This document shows positions 7,909 through 17,800 of a DNA stretch of 64,000 nt, in pieces. Origin of the DNA: Pullulanibacillus pueri (GTDB lineage Bacteria; Bacillota; Bacilli; Bacillales; Sporolactobacillaceae). The DNA is taken from positions 124,001 through 188,000 of the forward strand of contig NZ_BMFV01000003.1 in the NCBI RefSeq assembly GCF_014639255.1, in the 5' to 3' direction. A model generated the notes under the pieces. That model worked only from the letters and a program-made list of their open reading frames with translations. It searched no databases and was not told where the DNA came from. How positions within the stretch are numbered: the stretch's first letter is position 1; each line of letters begins with the position of its first letter. The position numbers and the translations under genes were made by a program.

Positions 7909-10620
7909 TTGAAATTTGGGAAGTTAGGAGCTGTATTTTTAGCTATCGTTTTATTGCTGTCAATCAGTCCTTTTTATGCTAAAGCGGACTCAAATGACAC
8001 GATTGTCAGTAAAAGTGACGCTGGTACAGCTATAGTTTATGGACAAGAAGGGAGTGACACTGTCGATATTTTGAAGGAAGAGACACCGGAAAGTGAAATA
8101 TTAGTCTCAGTTCCTTCATTAACTAAAGTTTCTATAGAAGAAACAAACTCAGACTATTCCAAGGTCAGTTATACTGACGAGAAGACAGGAAAAACATGGG
8201 TTGGTTACATAACTAACGATTCATTTGTTGAGCCTTCTATAAGCAGGGATGACCAAAATGTTGAAAACAGTGATCAACAAGGGACAGACCAGGATAAGTC
8301 TGAAGATAGTAATGAGGCTCAGGATCAGCAATCTCAAGACACTGTAGCTGAAAATAAAGATCAAAGTCAACAATCAGATGAAACAACTACTGAAAGTGAT
8401 AAAAACTCTGATCAAGCAGCAACTGAAAACGATCAAAAGGAAGCAGAAGATGATTCCGTTTCAGACGATCAAAAGAGTGCTGAGGAGTCAAAGGATTCTA
8501 AGGTTGAAAATAGTAGTGATTCAGATAAATCAGTTGCTGAGGATAAAACTACCACAGTTCAACCTAGAATATTGATGGCAAGAACCATGTCTGTTAAACA
8601 GGCTACACTTCATGGTATTGCTTTAAAAGACAAAACCAATGTTTACGAGAAAACTACAGGTTCAAAAGTTTTGAAGAGTTATGATCAAGGGTCTGTTTTA
8701 AAATATGAAACTTATTCTTCGGATTGGTATAAATGTGTTGTTAAGATCAATGGCAAATATCAAACCGGTTATATTAAGAAAACAGATGTTGAAAATGAGG
8801 TATCCAAACAAACAACCGTACATGGTATTGGCTTGGATAGTTCTACTAAGGTTTATTCCAAAGCTTCAACCAGTTCTAAGACACTTAAAACCTATGCACA
8901 AGGTAGTGTCCTAAAGTATAAAACCTTCACATCAGGCTGGTATGAATGTACCGTTATTATAAAAGGTAAAGCTACTACGGGTTATATCAATAAAAGTGAT
9001 GTAGAAAACATCGTAACCAAGCAGGAGACTTTGCACGGAATTGGAAAAGGTACAACCAAAATCTATTCCAAAGCCTCTACAAGTTCAAGTGTATTAAAGA
9101 GCTATGCACAAGGTAGTGTCTTAAAATATCAAACGTTCACATCAGGTTGGTATGAATGTACCGTCTACATTAATGGTAAAAAGCGGACTGGTTATATTCA
9201 AAAAAGTGCAGTGGAAAATAGTGTAACCAAGCAAGAAACGTTACATGGTGTTGGAAAGAGTACGACTAAAGTCTATTCCAAAGCCTCTACAAGCTCAAGT
9301 GCATTAAAGAGCTATCCACAAGGAAGCGTCTTAAAATACCAAACGTTCACATCGGGTTGGTATGAATGCACCGTTTATATCAATGGTAAAAAGACCACAG
9401 GCTATATCAATAAAAATGATGTGGAAAACAGTGTATCAAAACAAGAAACACTTCATGGCATTGGAATAAAAAGTCCAACGAATGTTTATACTTATGCTTC
9501 GACTAGTTCTAAGGTACTAAAGTCCTATAAACGAGGAGCCTCGTTGAAGTATAAAACCTTTACATCAGAATGGTATGAATGTACTGTTATTTTAAATGGA
9601 AAATCGGTGACCGGTTATATTAAGAAAACAGATGTCGGGCAACAGTTATCAACAAATTACGGTGTTTCCTTCAATGATATGGTTGACTTAGAAATGACTA
9701 GAAGCCCTGACACAGACCTAATGATTGGTTATCTTCGTGAGGATGCTTTCGGTAGTATAAGTGGTTCTACAGGAACCATTAAAGGTACTGATTGGCGTGT
9801 GAGAAGTGATACAAATACAGATGCTGATGTCCTTGGATATCTTCAAAATGGAGCAAGAGTTGAAATTTTGAAGAGAATCAAAGTAGGTAACTATTACTGG
9901 TATGAGATCAAGTGTGTAGTAGCTAGTAGAAGTGCTTATAGGAATGAAGTAGCCTATTTTCTTGATCCTAATAATTTTGCAAAAGGAACACCAGAGTATT
10001 TGCAATTTTTAAACCTCACGAGTAGTGCTGGATTAAATGTTTCTGAGGTCAATGAAAATATTTTAAAGGGTAATGGTATTTTTGAGGGAAAAGCACAATC
10101 CTTTATTGATGCTGGTAAAAAGTATAGTGTTAATGAGATTTATCTTATTTCGCATGCTTTCTTAGAAACTGGAAATGGTAAATCTGAACTAGCTAATGGT
10201 ATTAAAGTTAATATAAGGCTCGATTCAAAGGGCAACGTTGTATTTGCTGATAATGGTGAGAAAGAAGTTGACGTTCTTCCATCAAATGCTAAAAAATATG
10301 ATGCTATTGTCTATAACATGTACGGAATTGGAGCCGTTAATGATGATGTTATCCATGGAGGGGCAAGAGAAGCCTTTAATAGAGGCTGGATAACTCCTGA
10401 GGATGCAATTATCGGTGGAGCACAATTTGTTTCAGATAATTATATCCATGCTGGTCAGGATACTTTATATAAAATGAGATGGAATCCTGATACGGCTAAT
10501 ATATGGCATCAATATGCTACAGATATTGGTTGGGCTGTTAAACAGACTTATAATATAAGTAATCTTTATGACTCACTTGATTCTTATACTTTAGTTTATG
10601 ATGTCCCAGTTTATAAATAA
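7909..10620 (+). CDS. Secreted endo-beta-N-acetylglucosaminidase with SH3-like repeats (LytD/LytG-like autolysin)
   Basis: About 903 residues. After a signal peptide (to about residue 27) come an SH3-like domain, an acidic linker rich in D, S, E and Q, five SH3-like repeats of about 70 residues matching those of the upstream amidase, a more divergent SH3-like domain near 595-690, and a C-terminal glucosaminidase domain. The probable catalytic glutamate is in HAFLETGNGKSE near residue 753, followed by YNMYGIGA. The enzyme cleaves the glycan strand of peptidoglycan at GlcNAc. GTG at 7906 and TTG at 7909 are both possible starts. TTG is preferred because AAGGAGGG then has normal spacing and because the protein then begins MKFGKL like the amidase. 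A terminator follows. Confidence 0.9.
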   Translation: MKFGKLGAVFLAIVLLLSISPFYAKADSNDTIVSKSDAGTAIVYGQEGSDTVDILKEETPESEILVSVPSLTKVSIEETNSDYSKVSYTDEKTGKTWVGYITNDSFVEPSISRDDQNVENSDQQGTDQDKSEDSNEAQDQQSQDTVAENKDQSQQSDETTTESDKNSDQAATENDQKEAEDDSVSDDQKSAEESKDSKVENSSDSDKSVAEDKTTTVQPRILMARTMSVKQATLHGIALKDKTNVYEKTTGSKVLKSYDQGSVLKYETYSSDWYKCVVKINGKYQTGYIKKTDVENEVSKQTTVHGIGLDSSTKVYSKASTSSKTLKTYAQGSVLKYKTFTSGWYECTVIIKGKATTGYINKSDVENIVTKQETLHGIGKGTTKIYSKASTSSSVLKSYAQGSVLKYQTFTSGWYECTVYINGKKRTGYIQKSAVENSVTKQETLHGVGKSTTKVYSKASTSSSALKSYPQGSVLKYQTFTSGWYECTVYINGKKTTGYINKNDVENSVSKQETLHGIGIKSPTNVYTYASTSSKVLKSYKRGASLKYKTFTSEWYECTVILNGKSVTGYIKKTDVGQQLSTNYGVSFNDMVDLEMTRSPDTDLMIGYLREDAFGSISGSTGTIKGTDWRVRSDTNTDADVLGYLQNGARVEILKRIKVGNYYWYEIKCVVASRSAYRNEVAYFLDPNNFAKGTPEYLQFLNLTSSAGLNVSEVNENILKGNGIFEGKAQSFIDAGKKYSVNEIYLISHAFLETGNGKSELANGIKVNIRLDSKGNVVFADNGEKEVDVLPSNAKKYDAIVYNMYGIGAVNDDVIHGGAREAFNRGWITPEDAIIGGAQFVSDNYIHAGQDTLYKMRWNPDTANIWHQYATDIGWAVKQTYNISNLYDSLDSYTLVYDVPVYK

Positions 10621-10630
10621 TTATCTTACA

Positions 10631-10663
10631 AAAATAGCTGTCGATTCATTCGACAGCTATTTT
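10631..10663 (+). terminator. Terminator after the glucosaminidase gene
   Basis: AAAATAGCTGTCG and CGACAGCTATTTT form a 13-bp perfect inverted repeat with a seven-base loop. The A and T ends make it able to act in both directions. Confidence 0.88.
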
Positions 10664-10766
10664 CACTTTTCTAAGGGGATAATTACTTTACTCATTGGAC
10701 TTCCCTTAAAATAATTGATAAGTTATTATTAGATTTGTATTTGTTTCTTAAGGAGTAGAATTCCGA

Positions 10767-12890
10767 GTGAATAAGATATCTGTAATAATCCCTATATATA
10801 ATACTACAGAATTTCTAGATGATTGTATTGGATCAGTTTCTGAGCAAACTTATAGAAATCTTGAAATTTTATTAATTAATGATGGTTCAGATGAAGAATG
10901 CACAAAAAAGATAATAAGTTTAGCAAAAAATGATGAGCGAATCGAAGTGCACCATCTTTCAAGAAGAAAAGGTGTGGGATGCGCTAGGAATTATGGTCTT
11001 GAAATAGCAACGGGTCAATACATATATTTTTTAGACAGTGATGATTATATTTCCAAAGAGACATTGCAAGAACTGGTGGAGAATATTGGAGATTATGAGC
11101 TTATATCTGGGCAGATCGAGGAAATAAATAAGGAACCCAGTGAAGTTGGGAACTCAAAAACAGAAATTGTAGTGGATAAGGACAAAACAAGGCAATTTAA
11201 TAATAAGTCTGTGTTGCACCGACTCATTTCTAAAGCGTTCATTGATAAATATCAATTAAGATTTAACGAGGACGTTAGATGTTACTCAGATCTGGCATTT
11301 GTTGTCCCTTTGATGATTAATATTACCAAAGCACCACAATTACTCGGATGTATTTATTTTAAAAGGTTTCGTAATGATCCTATTTCCAATCCTTCATTGA
11401 TGCAATCTGATATGGGGAAAATAATAATTGATTTTATAACCATATATAATCAATTAAGAGATAAGTATCAACAAAATGACGAGGCTCAATCCTTTTTAGA
11501 TAAACAGTTTCTTAACTTATATAGAAATGAGATTATAGGTTATGCCAGCATTAGGAAGTTTAGCCAAGTTGAGTTTGATCAATTAAGATCTGCAGTCTCA
11601 AAGCTAGACAAAAAGCAGCTTGCTAAAATGCCTTTAATGATACGATCAGAATTAAAGCAATTAATAAAAGGTAAGCAAAACTTATTTTCAAAGTTGTTAA
11701 AGGTGCATGTAAACTTGGGGCTGTTAAGAAGAGGTTATCGAAGTCGGACGAAGATGTACCTTCAATTATATAGATCTTTGTTTACAAAAATGCCTATGAA
11801 AGAAAATTATGTGGTATTTGAAAGCTTTTTAGGAAAAAATTATTCTGATAGTCCAAAATATATTTATGAATATATGCAAAAGTATTGTCCGGAATATAAA
11901 TTTGTATGGATTTATGCCGACCAAAGAAGAGAGATTCCAGGAAACCCCAAACAAGTTAAACGCTTTAGTTTCGCGTATTATTACTATTTAGGAAGATCGA
12001 AGTACTGGGTAAGCAATTCTCGTTTACCAAAGCATTTGAATAAACGTAAAGGAAATATTTACATACAAACTTGGCACGGGACTCCACTAAAAAAACTTGT
12101 CTTTGATATGAAAGATGTATATTCTGCGAATCCGAATTACAAGAAGGATTTCTATGAACAATCAAGGCGTTGGGATTATCTTGTTTCTGCGAATCAGTAT
12201 TCATCTGATATATTCAGGCGGGCGTTTAAGTATTCCAAGCCAATGTTAGAGTATGGCTATCCTAGAAATGATATTATGTATGCTGAAAATCGTGATCAGA
12301 TTGCTAAGTCTATCAAGGCAAAGCTCGGGATACCAGCAGGTAAAAGAGTCATTCTCTATGCACCAACATGGAGAGATGATGAATACTACGGAGCTGGTAA
12401 ATACAAATTCAGCTTAAAATTAGATTTAGAAAGAATGCGCAATGAATTAGGAGAAGACTATGTTGTTATTCTCAGAATGCACTACTTTATTGCTGATAAC
12501 CTAGACATAGGGGATTATAGTGGCTTTGCTTTCAACTTTTCAAAGTATGATGATATTGCAGATTTATACTTGATTTCTGATATACTCATTACAGATTACT
12601 CTTCAGTCTTTTTTGATTACGCTAATTTAAGAAGACCAATCCTTTTCTTTACTTATGATTTGGAGAAATATCGAGATACATTGAGAGGGTTCTACATCGA
12701 TATCGAAAGAGAAGTTCCTGGACCTTTATTAAAGACCTCAGGTGACGTCATTAATGCTATTAAGAATATCGAAAAGATTGAAGAAGAGTACAGAGGGAAA
12801 TATAAAGCATTTACTGAAAGATTTTGTAGTTGGGAGAAGGGAGTAGCCTCAGAGCAGATTGTGAAACATGTTTTTGGTCCCAAAAAATAG
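10767..12890 (+). CDS. Fusion of a GT2 glycosyltransferase and a TagF-type CDP-glycerol glycerophosphotransferase
   Basis: A 707-residue cytoplasmic or membrane-associated protein with two enzyme parts. Residues 1 to about 230 form a family 2 glycosyltransferase: ISVIIPIYNTTEFLDDC at the start, LINDGSDEEC, and the DxD-type FLDSDDYIS. Residues about 330-707 form a CDP-glycerol:poly(glycerol phosphate) glycerophosphotransferase domain with IQTWHGTPLKKL, YGYPRNDI, YAPTWRDDEY, ILRMHYF and ITDYSSVFFDYA in the usual order, keeping both conserved histidines. TagF adds glycerol phosphate from CDP-glycerol to the growing wall teichoic acid. The fusion suggests that one chain could both glycosylate and extend the polymer, but the acceptor cannot be told. 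Start is GTG after AAGGAG. Confidence 0.88.
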   Translation: MNKISVIIPIYNTTEFLDDCIGSVSEQTYRNLEILLINDGSDEECTKKIISLAKNDERIEVHHLSRRKGVGCARNYGLEIATGQYIYFLDSDDYISKETLQELVENIGDYELISGQIEEINKEPSEVGNSKTEIVVDKDKTRQFNNKSVLHRLISKAFIDKYQLRFNEDVRCYSDLAFVVPLMINITKAPQLLGCIYFKRFRNDPISNPSLMQSDMGKIIIDFITIYNQLRDKYQQNDEAQSFLDKQFLNLYRNEIIGYASIRKFSQVEFDQLRSAVSKLDKKQLAKMPLMIRSELKQLIKGKQNLFSKLLKVHVNLGLLRRGYRSRTKMYLQLYRSLFTKMPMKENYVVFESFLGKNYSDSPKYIYEYMQKYCPEYKFVWIYADQRREIPGNPKQVKRFSFAYYYYLGRSKYWVSNSRLPKHLNKRKGNIYIQTWHGTPLKKLVFDMKDVYSANPNYKKDFYEQSRRWDYLVSANQYSSDIFRRAFKYSKPMLEYGYPRNDIMYAENRDQIAKSIKAKLGIPAGKRVILYAPTWRDDEYYGAGKYKFSLKLDLERMRNELGEDYVVILRMHYFIADNLDIGDYSGFAFNFSKYDDIADLYLISDILITDYSSVFFDYANLRRPILFFTYDLEKYRDTLRGFYIDIEREVPGPLLKTSGDVINAIKNIEKIEEEYRGKYKAFTERFCSWEKGVASEQIVKHVFGPKK

Positions 12891-12966
12891 AAACTGAATA
12901 GGGAAATTTGATTAAAGCTAAAATAAATTTGACATCAATTTTATCGTAGCCTAGGAGGAATAGAAT

Positions 12967-13719
12967 TTGCGAAAGATTAAAGTTGCTGTTATTGGATCAG
13001 CTGCTACTAGGGGGTGCTTTGAACTAAGTAACCAATCTGATTTGGATAACATATTGGAAGTCCATCTTTTAAATTATCAGTCGTCTTTAATCAGTATCAT
13101 GTCAGAACCAATGGAAAGTTATTCATTGAAAGATAACGTGAGTTCATTTACTAAAAAAATTATTAGAGATGATTTTGAAAAAGGGATTTTTGATAAATTA
13201 AACGCTATTAACCCGGATTATGTCGTGATGGATTTTACTTCAGATGTTGCTTATGGAACATTACAAATTGGGAGTAAATACGTTACAAATAATCAACCAA
13301 GATTAGATCATGTTGAAATACCAGAGACAGGGATTCCCTTTACTTTAAAAACAAATCGTTCTGAGTATTTACAAAAGTGGACGGAATCTTTTAATGAGTT
13401 TACTCGCAAATTAAAAGAATCGTGTCCCTCTACGAAAGTTGTCGTTCATGCGGCAAGTTTTGTAAGTTCCTATTATGAAGAGACTTATCTATTAAAAAGC
13501 CTCCAGAGAAATGATGTCCAAAGCAAAAATAAGTTATTAAGGACTTTAGAAGGTACGATTACAGATAACGAGGTATATTTTATCGATCTTACAGATCGTA
13601 AATTTCATTCTTCTGAAATGCATAAATGGAAATTAGGCTATTTGCACTATGAAACAAAGTACTACAACGAATTTTTACTTGAATTCTTTAAATTAATCAT
13701 TTGGTCTAATATGAGATAA
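12967..13719 (+). CDS. DUF6270-type (SGNH-like) protein, copy 1
   Basis: A 250-residue soluble protein, paralogous to its downstream neighbour. Shared features are the N-terminal VIGSAATRGCFE (VIGSCVSRDVFN in copy 2), a central PDYVVMDF...GTLQIGSKYVTNN block, and a C-terminal histidine in HYETKYYNEF. The arrangement of an N-terminal GS motif and a C-terminal histidine resembles SGNH-fold hydrolases or acyltransferases; I recognise the family as DUF6270, of unknown biochemical function. Here the residue after the conserved GS is Ala, whereas copy 2 has Cys. Start is TTG after AGGAGGA. Between teichoic acid transferases it may modify the polymer, which is inference. Confidence 0.7.
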   Translation: MRKIKVAVIGSAATRGCFELSNQSDLDNILEVHLLNYQSSLISIMSEPMESYSLKDNVSSFTKKIIRDDFEKGIFDKLNAINPDYVVMDFTSDVAYGTLQIGSKYVTNNQPRLDHVEIPETGIPFTLKTNRSEYLQKWTESFNEFTRKLKESCPSTKVVVHAASFVSSYYEETYLLKSLQRNDVQSKNKLLRTLEGTITDNEVYFIDLTDRKFHSSEMHKWKLGYLHYETKYYNEFLLEFFKLIIWSNMR

Positions 13720-13738
13720 AATATGAAGGATGATCTAA

Positions 13739-14575
13739 ATGTCAAAAATTACCTTTTCAGTAATAGGTTCTTGCGTGTCGAGAGATGTTTTTAACCGGAA
13801 GTTTGTTCCGGAATATAAAGAGTTTTATGAATGTATAAGTACAGCATGGCAGAGTTCAATAATAAGTTTAATGTCTCCTAAAGTAACTCTTTCAAAAGAT
13901 GACTTGGAGCTTTCAGAGGAAATTAGTAAACACAGGCATAATACACTAATGGAAGATTTATCTAAAGAATATTTAGAGGAGATAAAAACAAATCAGCCAG
14001 ATTATATTATCATTGATTTTTATGCTGATATGAGATATGGTGTTGTTCAAATAGGTGATCGTTATTTAACAAATAATCCGAATGGGTTTAGGAAAACCAA
14101 ATTCTTTCGTGAAAAAAAGTTTGACAATAGCTATCGTTTTCGTAAAAACCTTAATATCTACAGAGAATTATGGGAAAAAGCGTTTGATGACCTTTATAAT
14201 TATGTGCAAGAACATTTACCAAAAACAAAATTGATTTTGAATTGTTTTCGTTATGCTAATTCCTATGTGAATGAAAATGGAGAATTGGTCATGTTTGATC
14301 AAGAGCGCTATAATTATCTTGATGCAGACACAAAACTTTATAATGAGCTTTATACTTATATTTTAGACAAGTATAAACTTCGTAAGATTGATTTAAGAGA
14401 AAATGAATATTATGCAGATGGTAATTATGCTTTTGGATTAGCTCCTTGGCACTATGAAAGAAAGTATCACAAGGATTATTTCCATACATTAAATCAGATC
14501 TGCTTAAGAGATTATGTATTTACAAAAAAACAGTCCAATGGAATTAGAGCAAAAATAAAGCGCCTATTAGGATAG
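13739..14575 (+). CDS. DUF6270-type (SGNH-like) protein, copy 2
   Basis: 278 residues, beginning MSKITFSVIGSCVSRDVFNR. The central block PDYIIIDFYADMRYGVVQIG and the C-terminal PWHYERKYHKDYF match copy 1, and the segment between them is longer. There is no signal peptide and no membrane segment, so any activity would be cytoplasmic, on nucleotide- or lipid-linked intermediates. Twenty bases separate it from copy 1, with GAAGGATGA as ribosome binding site, so the two form a transcription unit that ends at a terminator overlapping this gene's stop codon. Function is unknown; a role in adding or removing an acyl-type substituent is only a guess from the SGNH-like layout. Confidence 0.72.
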   Translation: MSKITFSVIGSCVSRDVFNRKFVPEYKEFYECISTAWQSSIISLMSPKVTLSKDDLELSEEISKHRHNTLMEDLSKEYLEEIKTNQPDYIIIDFYADMRYGVVQIGDRYLTNNPNGFRKTKFFREKKFDNSYRFRKNLNIYRELWEKAFDDLYNYVQEHLPKTKLILNCFRYANSYVNENGELVMFDQERYNYLDADTKLYNELYTYILDKYKLRKIDLRENEYYADGNYAFGLAPWHYERKYHKDYFHTLNQICLRDYVFTKKQSNGIRAKIKRLLG

Positions 14576-14587
14576 GCGTTTTATTTT
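14556..14587 (+). terminator. Terminator overlapping the end of DUF6270 copy 2
   Basis: CGCCTAT (14561-14567) and ATAGGCG (14572-14578) form a seven-base stem with a four-base loop, followed by TTTTATTTTTT. The stop codon sits in the loop region. Confidence 0.85.
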
Positions 14588-14765
14588 TTGCGTAAGTATG
14601 GGAGAAATAAGAACTACGAACTAAGATTTTCATACAAGTTGCTTAATATTTATTTTATATAATAAGGTGTAAAAATAACCCTTTCTAAAAAGGCTTTTAT
14701 ACCATGTGTTTTTATTCATTATTAAGACGTTTGATTACAATTATATGTCGAATTCCCTTTAATAA

Positions 14766-14795
14766 TTGTTGTATCCTCAGGCCATATTATATAAT
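14766..14795 (+). promoter_or_regulatory. Candidate SigA promoter of the tandem TagF gene
   Basis: TATAAT at 14790-14795 lies 18 bases after TTGTTG at 14766-14771, 65 bases upstream of the start codon and downstream of the preceding terminator. Confidence 0.45.
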
Positions 14796-14859
14796 ATTAA
14801 TTGTGACTTGTTTTTATTTAATTGGAATTGCCCTAATTAGTATACTGAGGTGACAACAG

Positions 14860-17800
14860 ATGGTTGTTCGATTCATGAGAAAAGTTAAAAATCGTTTATT
14901 TAAAAAAAAGCAAAAGAAGTTAAAGCATTTTTTGAGTTTGGATCAGAATAATGAAAGTATTAATATAAGAGGTACATTGAGTAATGATAATTACATAGTT
15001 AAAGAACTAAGATTTATATCTCGGGACAATGAGCGAATAATAAAAATTAAAGCGAATCAGGCTTCATCAACATTTGACTTTAAAGTGAATCCTTATGAAT
15101 TCCCAGAATTTCAAAACGGTGAAGAGCAATTATATAATTTATTTTTATATGTTAATGTGCCAAAGCGTATTTTTAGTGAAATAAAGGCTGAAAAGCTAGA
15201 GTCAAATGCTGAAGAGGTAATCAAAAAAGACGGTGAAGTTTATTTCGGCTACCCAATTAGACTAGGGAGATTTGAAGATACAGTTAGTGAAAACCTTAAT
15301 TTTATTGAACATGATGGTTCGGTGTGTTCATTATACATAACGGTTAAAGGTAATGTTTCTTTTGTAGTTAATCGTGAGTTAAAGCAAAGCAGCAAAACAA
15401 AAATTGATTATCTAAGGTTAGAGCCCCATCGATTGATGGTTGGCGGGAAACTTTATACAAGAAATTCTAAAATCAATGACATTAAATTAATATTATTTGG
15501 AAGAAAATTAAATGTATCAACCACCCTTCCTCTAAAGTTGAAGTTTTTAGAAGAAGCAACCCGAAGGAAATATGGTTTGAATCGATATGATTATCAGGCT
15601 GATATTGATTTAAATAAACTATTTGAAAACGAAGCGCTTGATGAGGATATCTATGACTTACATTTTGAAGTGCAATTTCATGATTGTAAAGAACCGACAA
15701 GGATAAGAGTGGGTAAACCAAGAATCAAAGCAAGGAATTATTCGAATAGTAGCAGTGCTATTCGAGGAAATAAAGTATTTGGAGTTAGTCCCTATTACAC
15801 ATCAAAAGGATTTAATCTCTCATTACAAGTTGATAAGTTTGAAAGTGATACATATGAGTACTTAAGAAAGCTAATGCGTTGGTATTGGCTGATCCGTCCT
15901 TTTTATAGAAAAAAAAATATTTGGATCGTTGGAGAACAACCCTTCAAAGCTCAGGATACGGGGTTGGCTTTTTATAAATATGTGAGGAAGAATCATCCTA
16001 ATAAAAACGTATATTATGTTATTGAAAAGGACTCCCCGGAATTTAGAAATGTAGAGCCATATGGCAATATATTAGATTTTAAATCGAAAGAGCATATATG
16101 GCACGTGCTGATGGCTAGAAAAATTGTGGGCTCTCATCATCCTGATTATTTATATCCACTTAGGACAAATGAATTTAAGAAAAAAGTAAAAGCAATAAAA
16201 GTTTTCCTTCAACATGGTGTTATGGGGACAAAGAATTCAGTTCACTTTTATGGGAAAAACTCGCCAGGTTTTGATGTTGATATGGTTTTTGTAAGTTCTG
16301 ATTATGAAAAGGATATTCTTGTTAATGACTTTCAGTATAGACCTGAGGAAGTTAAGGTTACTGGATTATCGAGATTTGATACCTTACTAAATGGTGATGT
16401 TCAAGTTAAAAGGCAACTGTTAATTATTCCGACATGGCGGGAATGGTTGGTTAGTGAAGAACAATTTCTCGAGAGTGAGTATTTTGAAAGGTACACTACT
16501 CTAGTCAATGATCCAAGATTGCATGAACTCTCGCAAAAATATAATTTTGAGATCACATTCTGTCTACATCCAAATATGCAGAAGTTCACCTCGCTTTTTA
16601 AAAATGCTCCAGTAAGAGTGATTAGCCAGGGAGAAGTAGATGTCCAATACTTATTAAAAGAAAGTGCCATGATGATTACGGATTATTCCAGTGTGGCCTT
16701 TGATTTTAGCTTTTTGACAAAGCCGATTATCTACTATCAATTTGATCGAAGTAGATTTATTGGAAAACTGGGTTCCCATCTTGATTTGGATAATGATTTA
16801 CCAGGTGATATTGTTTATGATCAAGAAAGTATTTTACAGTTAGTAGAAGAATATGCACAATCTGATTTTGAAATGAAGAAGGAAAATGAAATTAGAGCTT
16901 CTAAATTCTTGAAGTTCAAGGACCTCCGTTCGTCGGAAAGAATTTATAATGAAGTTACGAAAGTCCGCAAGAAGGGCATCATTAAGTCTGCTTTAGAGAG
17001 TAAAAAATACAGGGATTTTTACAACCGATTTAGAAAGAGTAGATATTATTTCCCAAGTATGAAATTGTTTTACGCGATTGCCAAAAGAATATTACCCGTC
17101 GATAAAAATTTAATACTTTTTGAAAGTGGTGTAGGAAAGCAGTATTCAGACAGCCCTAGATATATTTATGAGGAGATTTTAAAAAGAAGGCTTAAATATA
17201 AAGTGATTTGGGTTTGTAATAAACAAATTCGCTTTAATGATCCGAATACCAAGCGGATAAAGCGACTGAGTCCTCAATATTACTATTACTTAGCTAGAGC
17301 AAGGGTTTGGGTTAATAACCAAAATTTTCCCACTTACATTATCAAAAGGCCACAGACAACATACATCCAAACATGGCATGGCACTCCTCTTAAAAAAATG
17401 TTGTTTGATATTGAAGAGGTCCAAGGAAGAAATGAAGGATATTTGGAGCGGGTTTATAACGCAACAAAAACATGGGATTATTTAATTTCTCCGAGCCCAT
17501 ATGCAACAGGAGCATTTAAAAGTGCTTTTAGATATGAGGGGAATATTTTAGAAACAGGATATCCTAGGAATGATATCTTTTACAAGAAGGAGAATGAGAA
17601 AGGTAAAATAGCCCATCTTGTTAGGAATAGGTTAAATCTTCCTCATGATAAAAAGGTTATTTTGTACGCTCCAACATTTCGTGATAATCAAACATCCAAG
17701 AATAACAAATTTTTATTTGATATCAACATGGACCTTCATAAAATGAAGGAAACAATTGGAGACGATTATATCCTTTTGCTACGTATGCATGTCGCTATAA

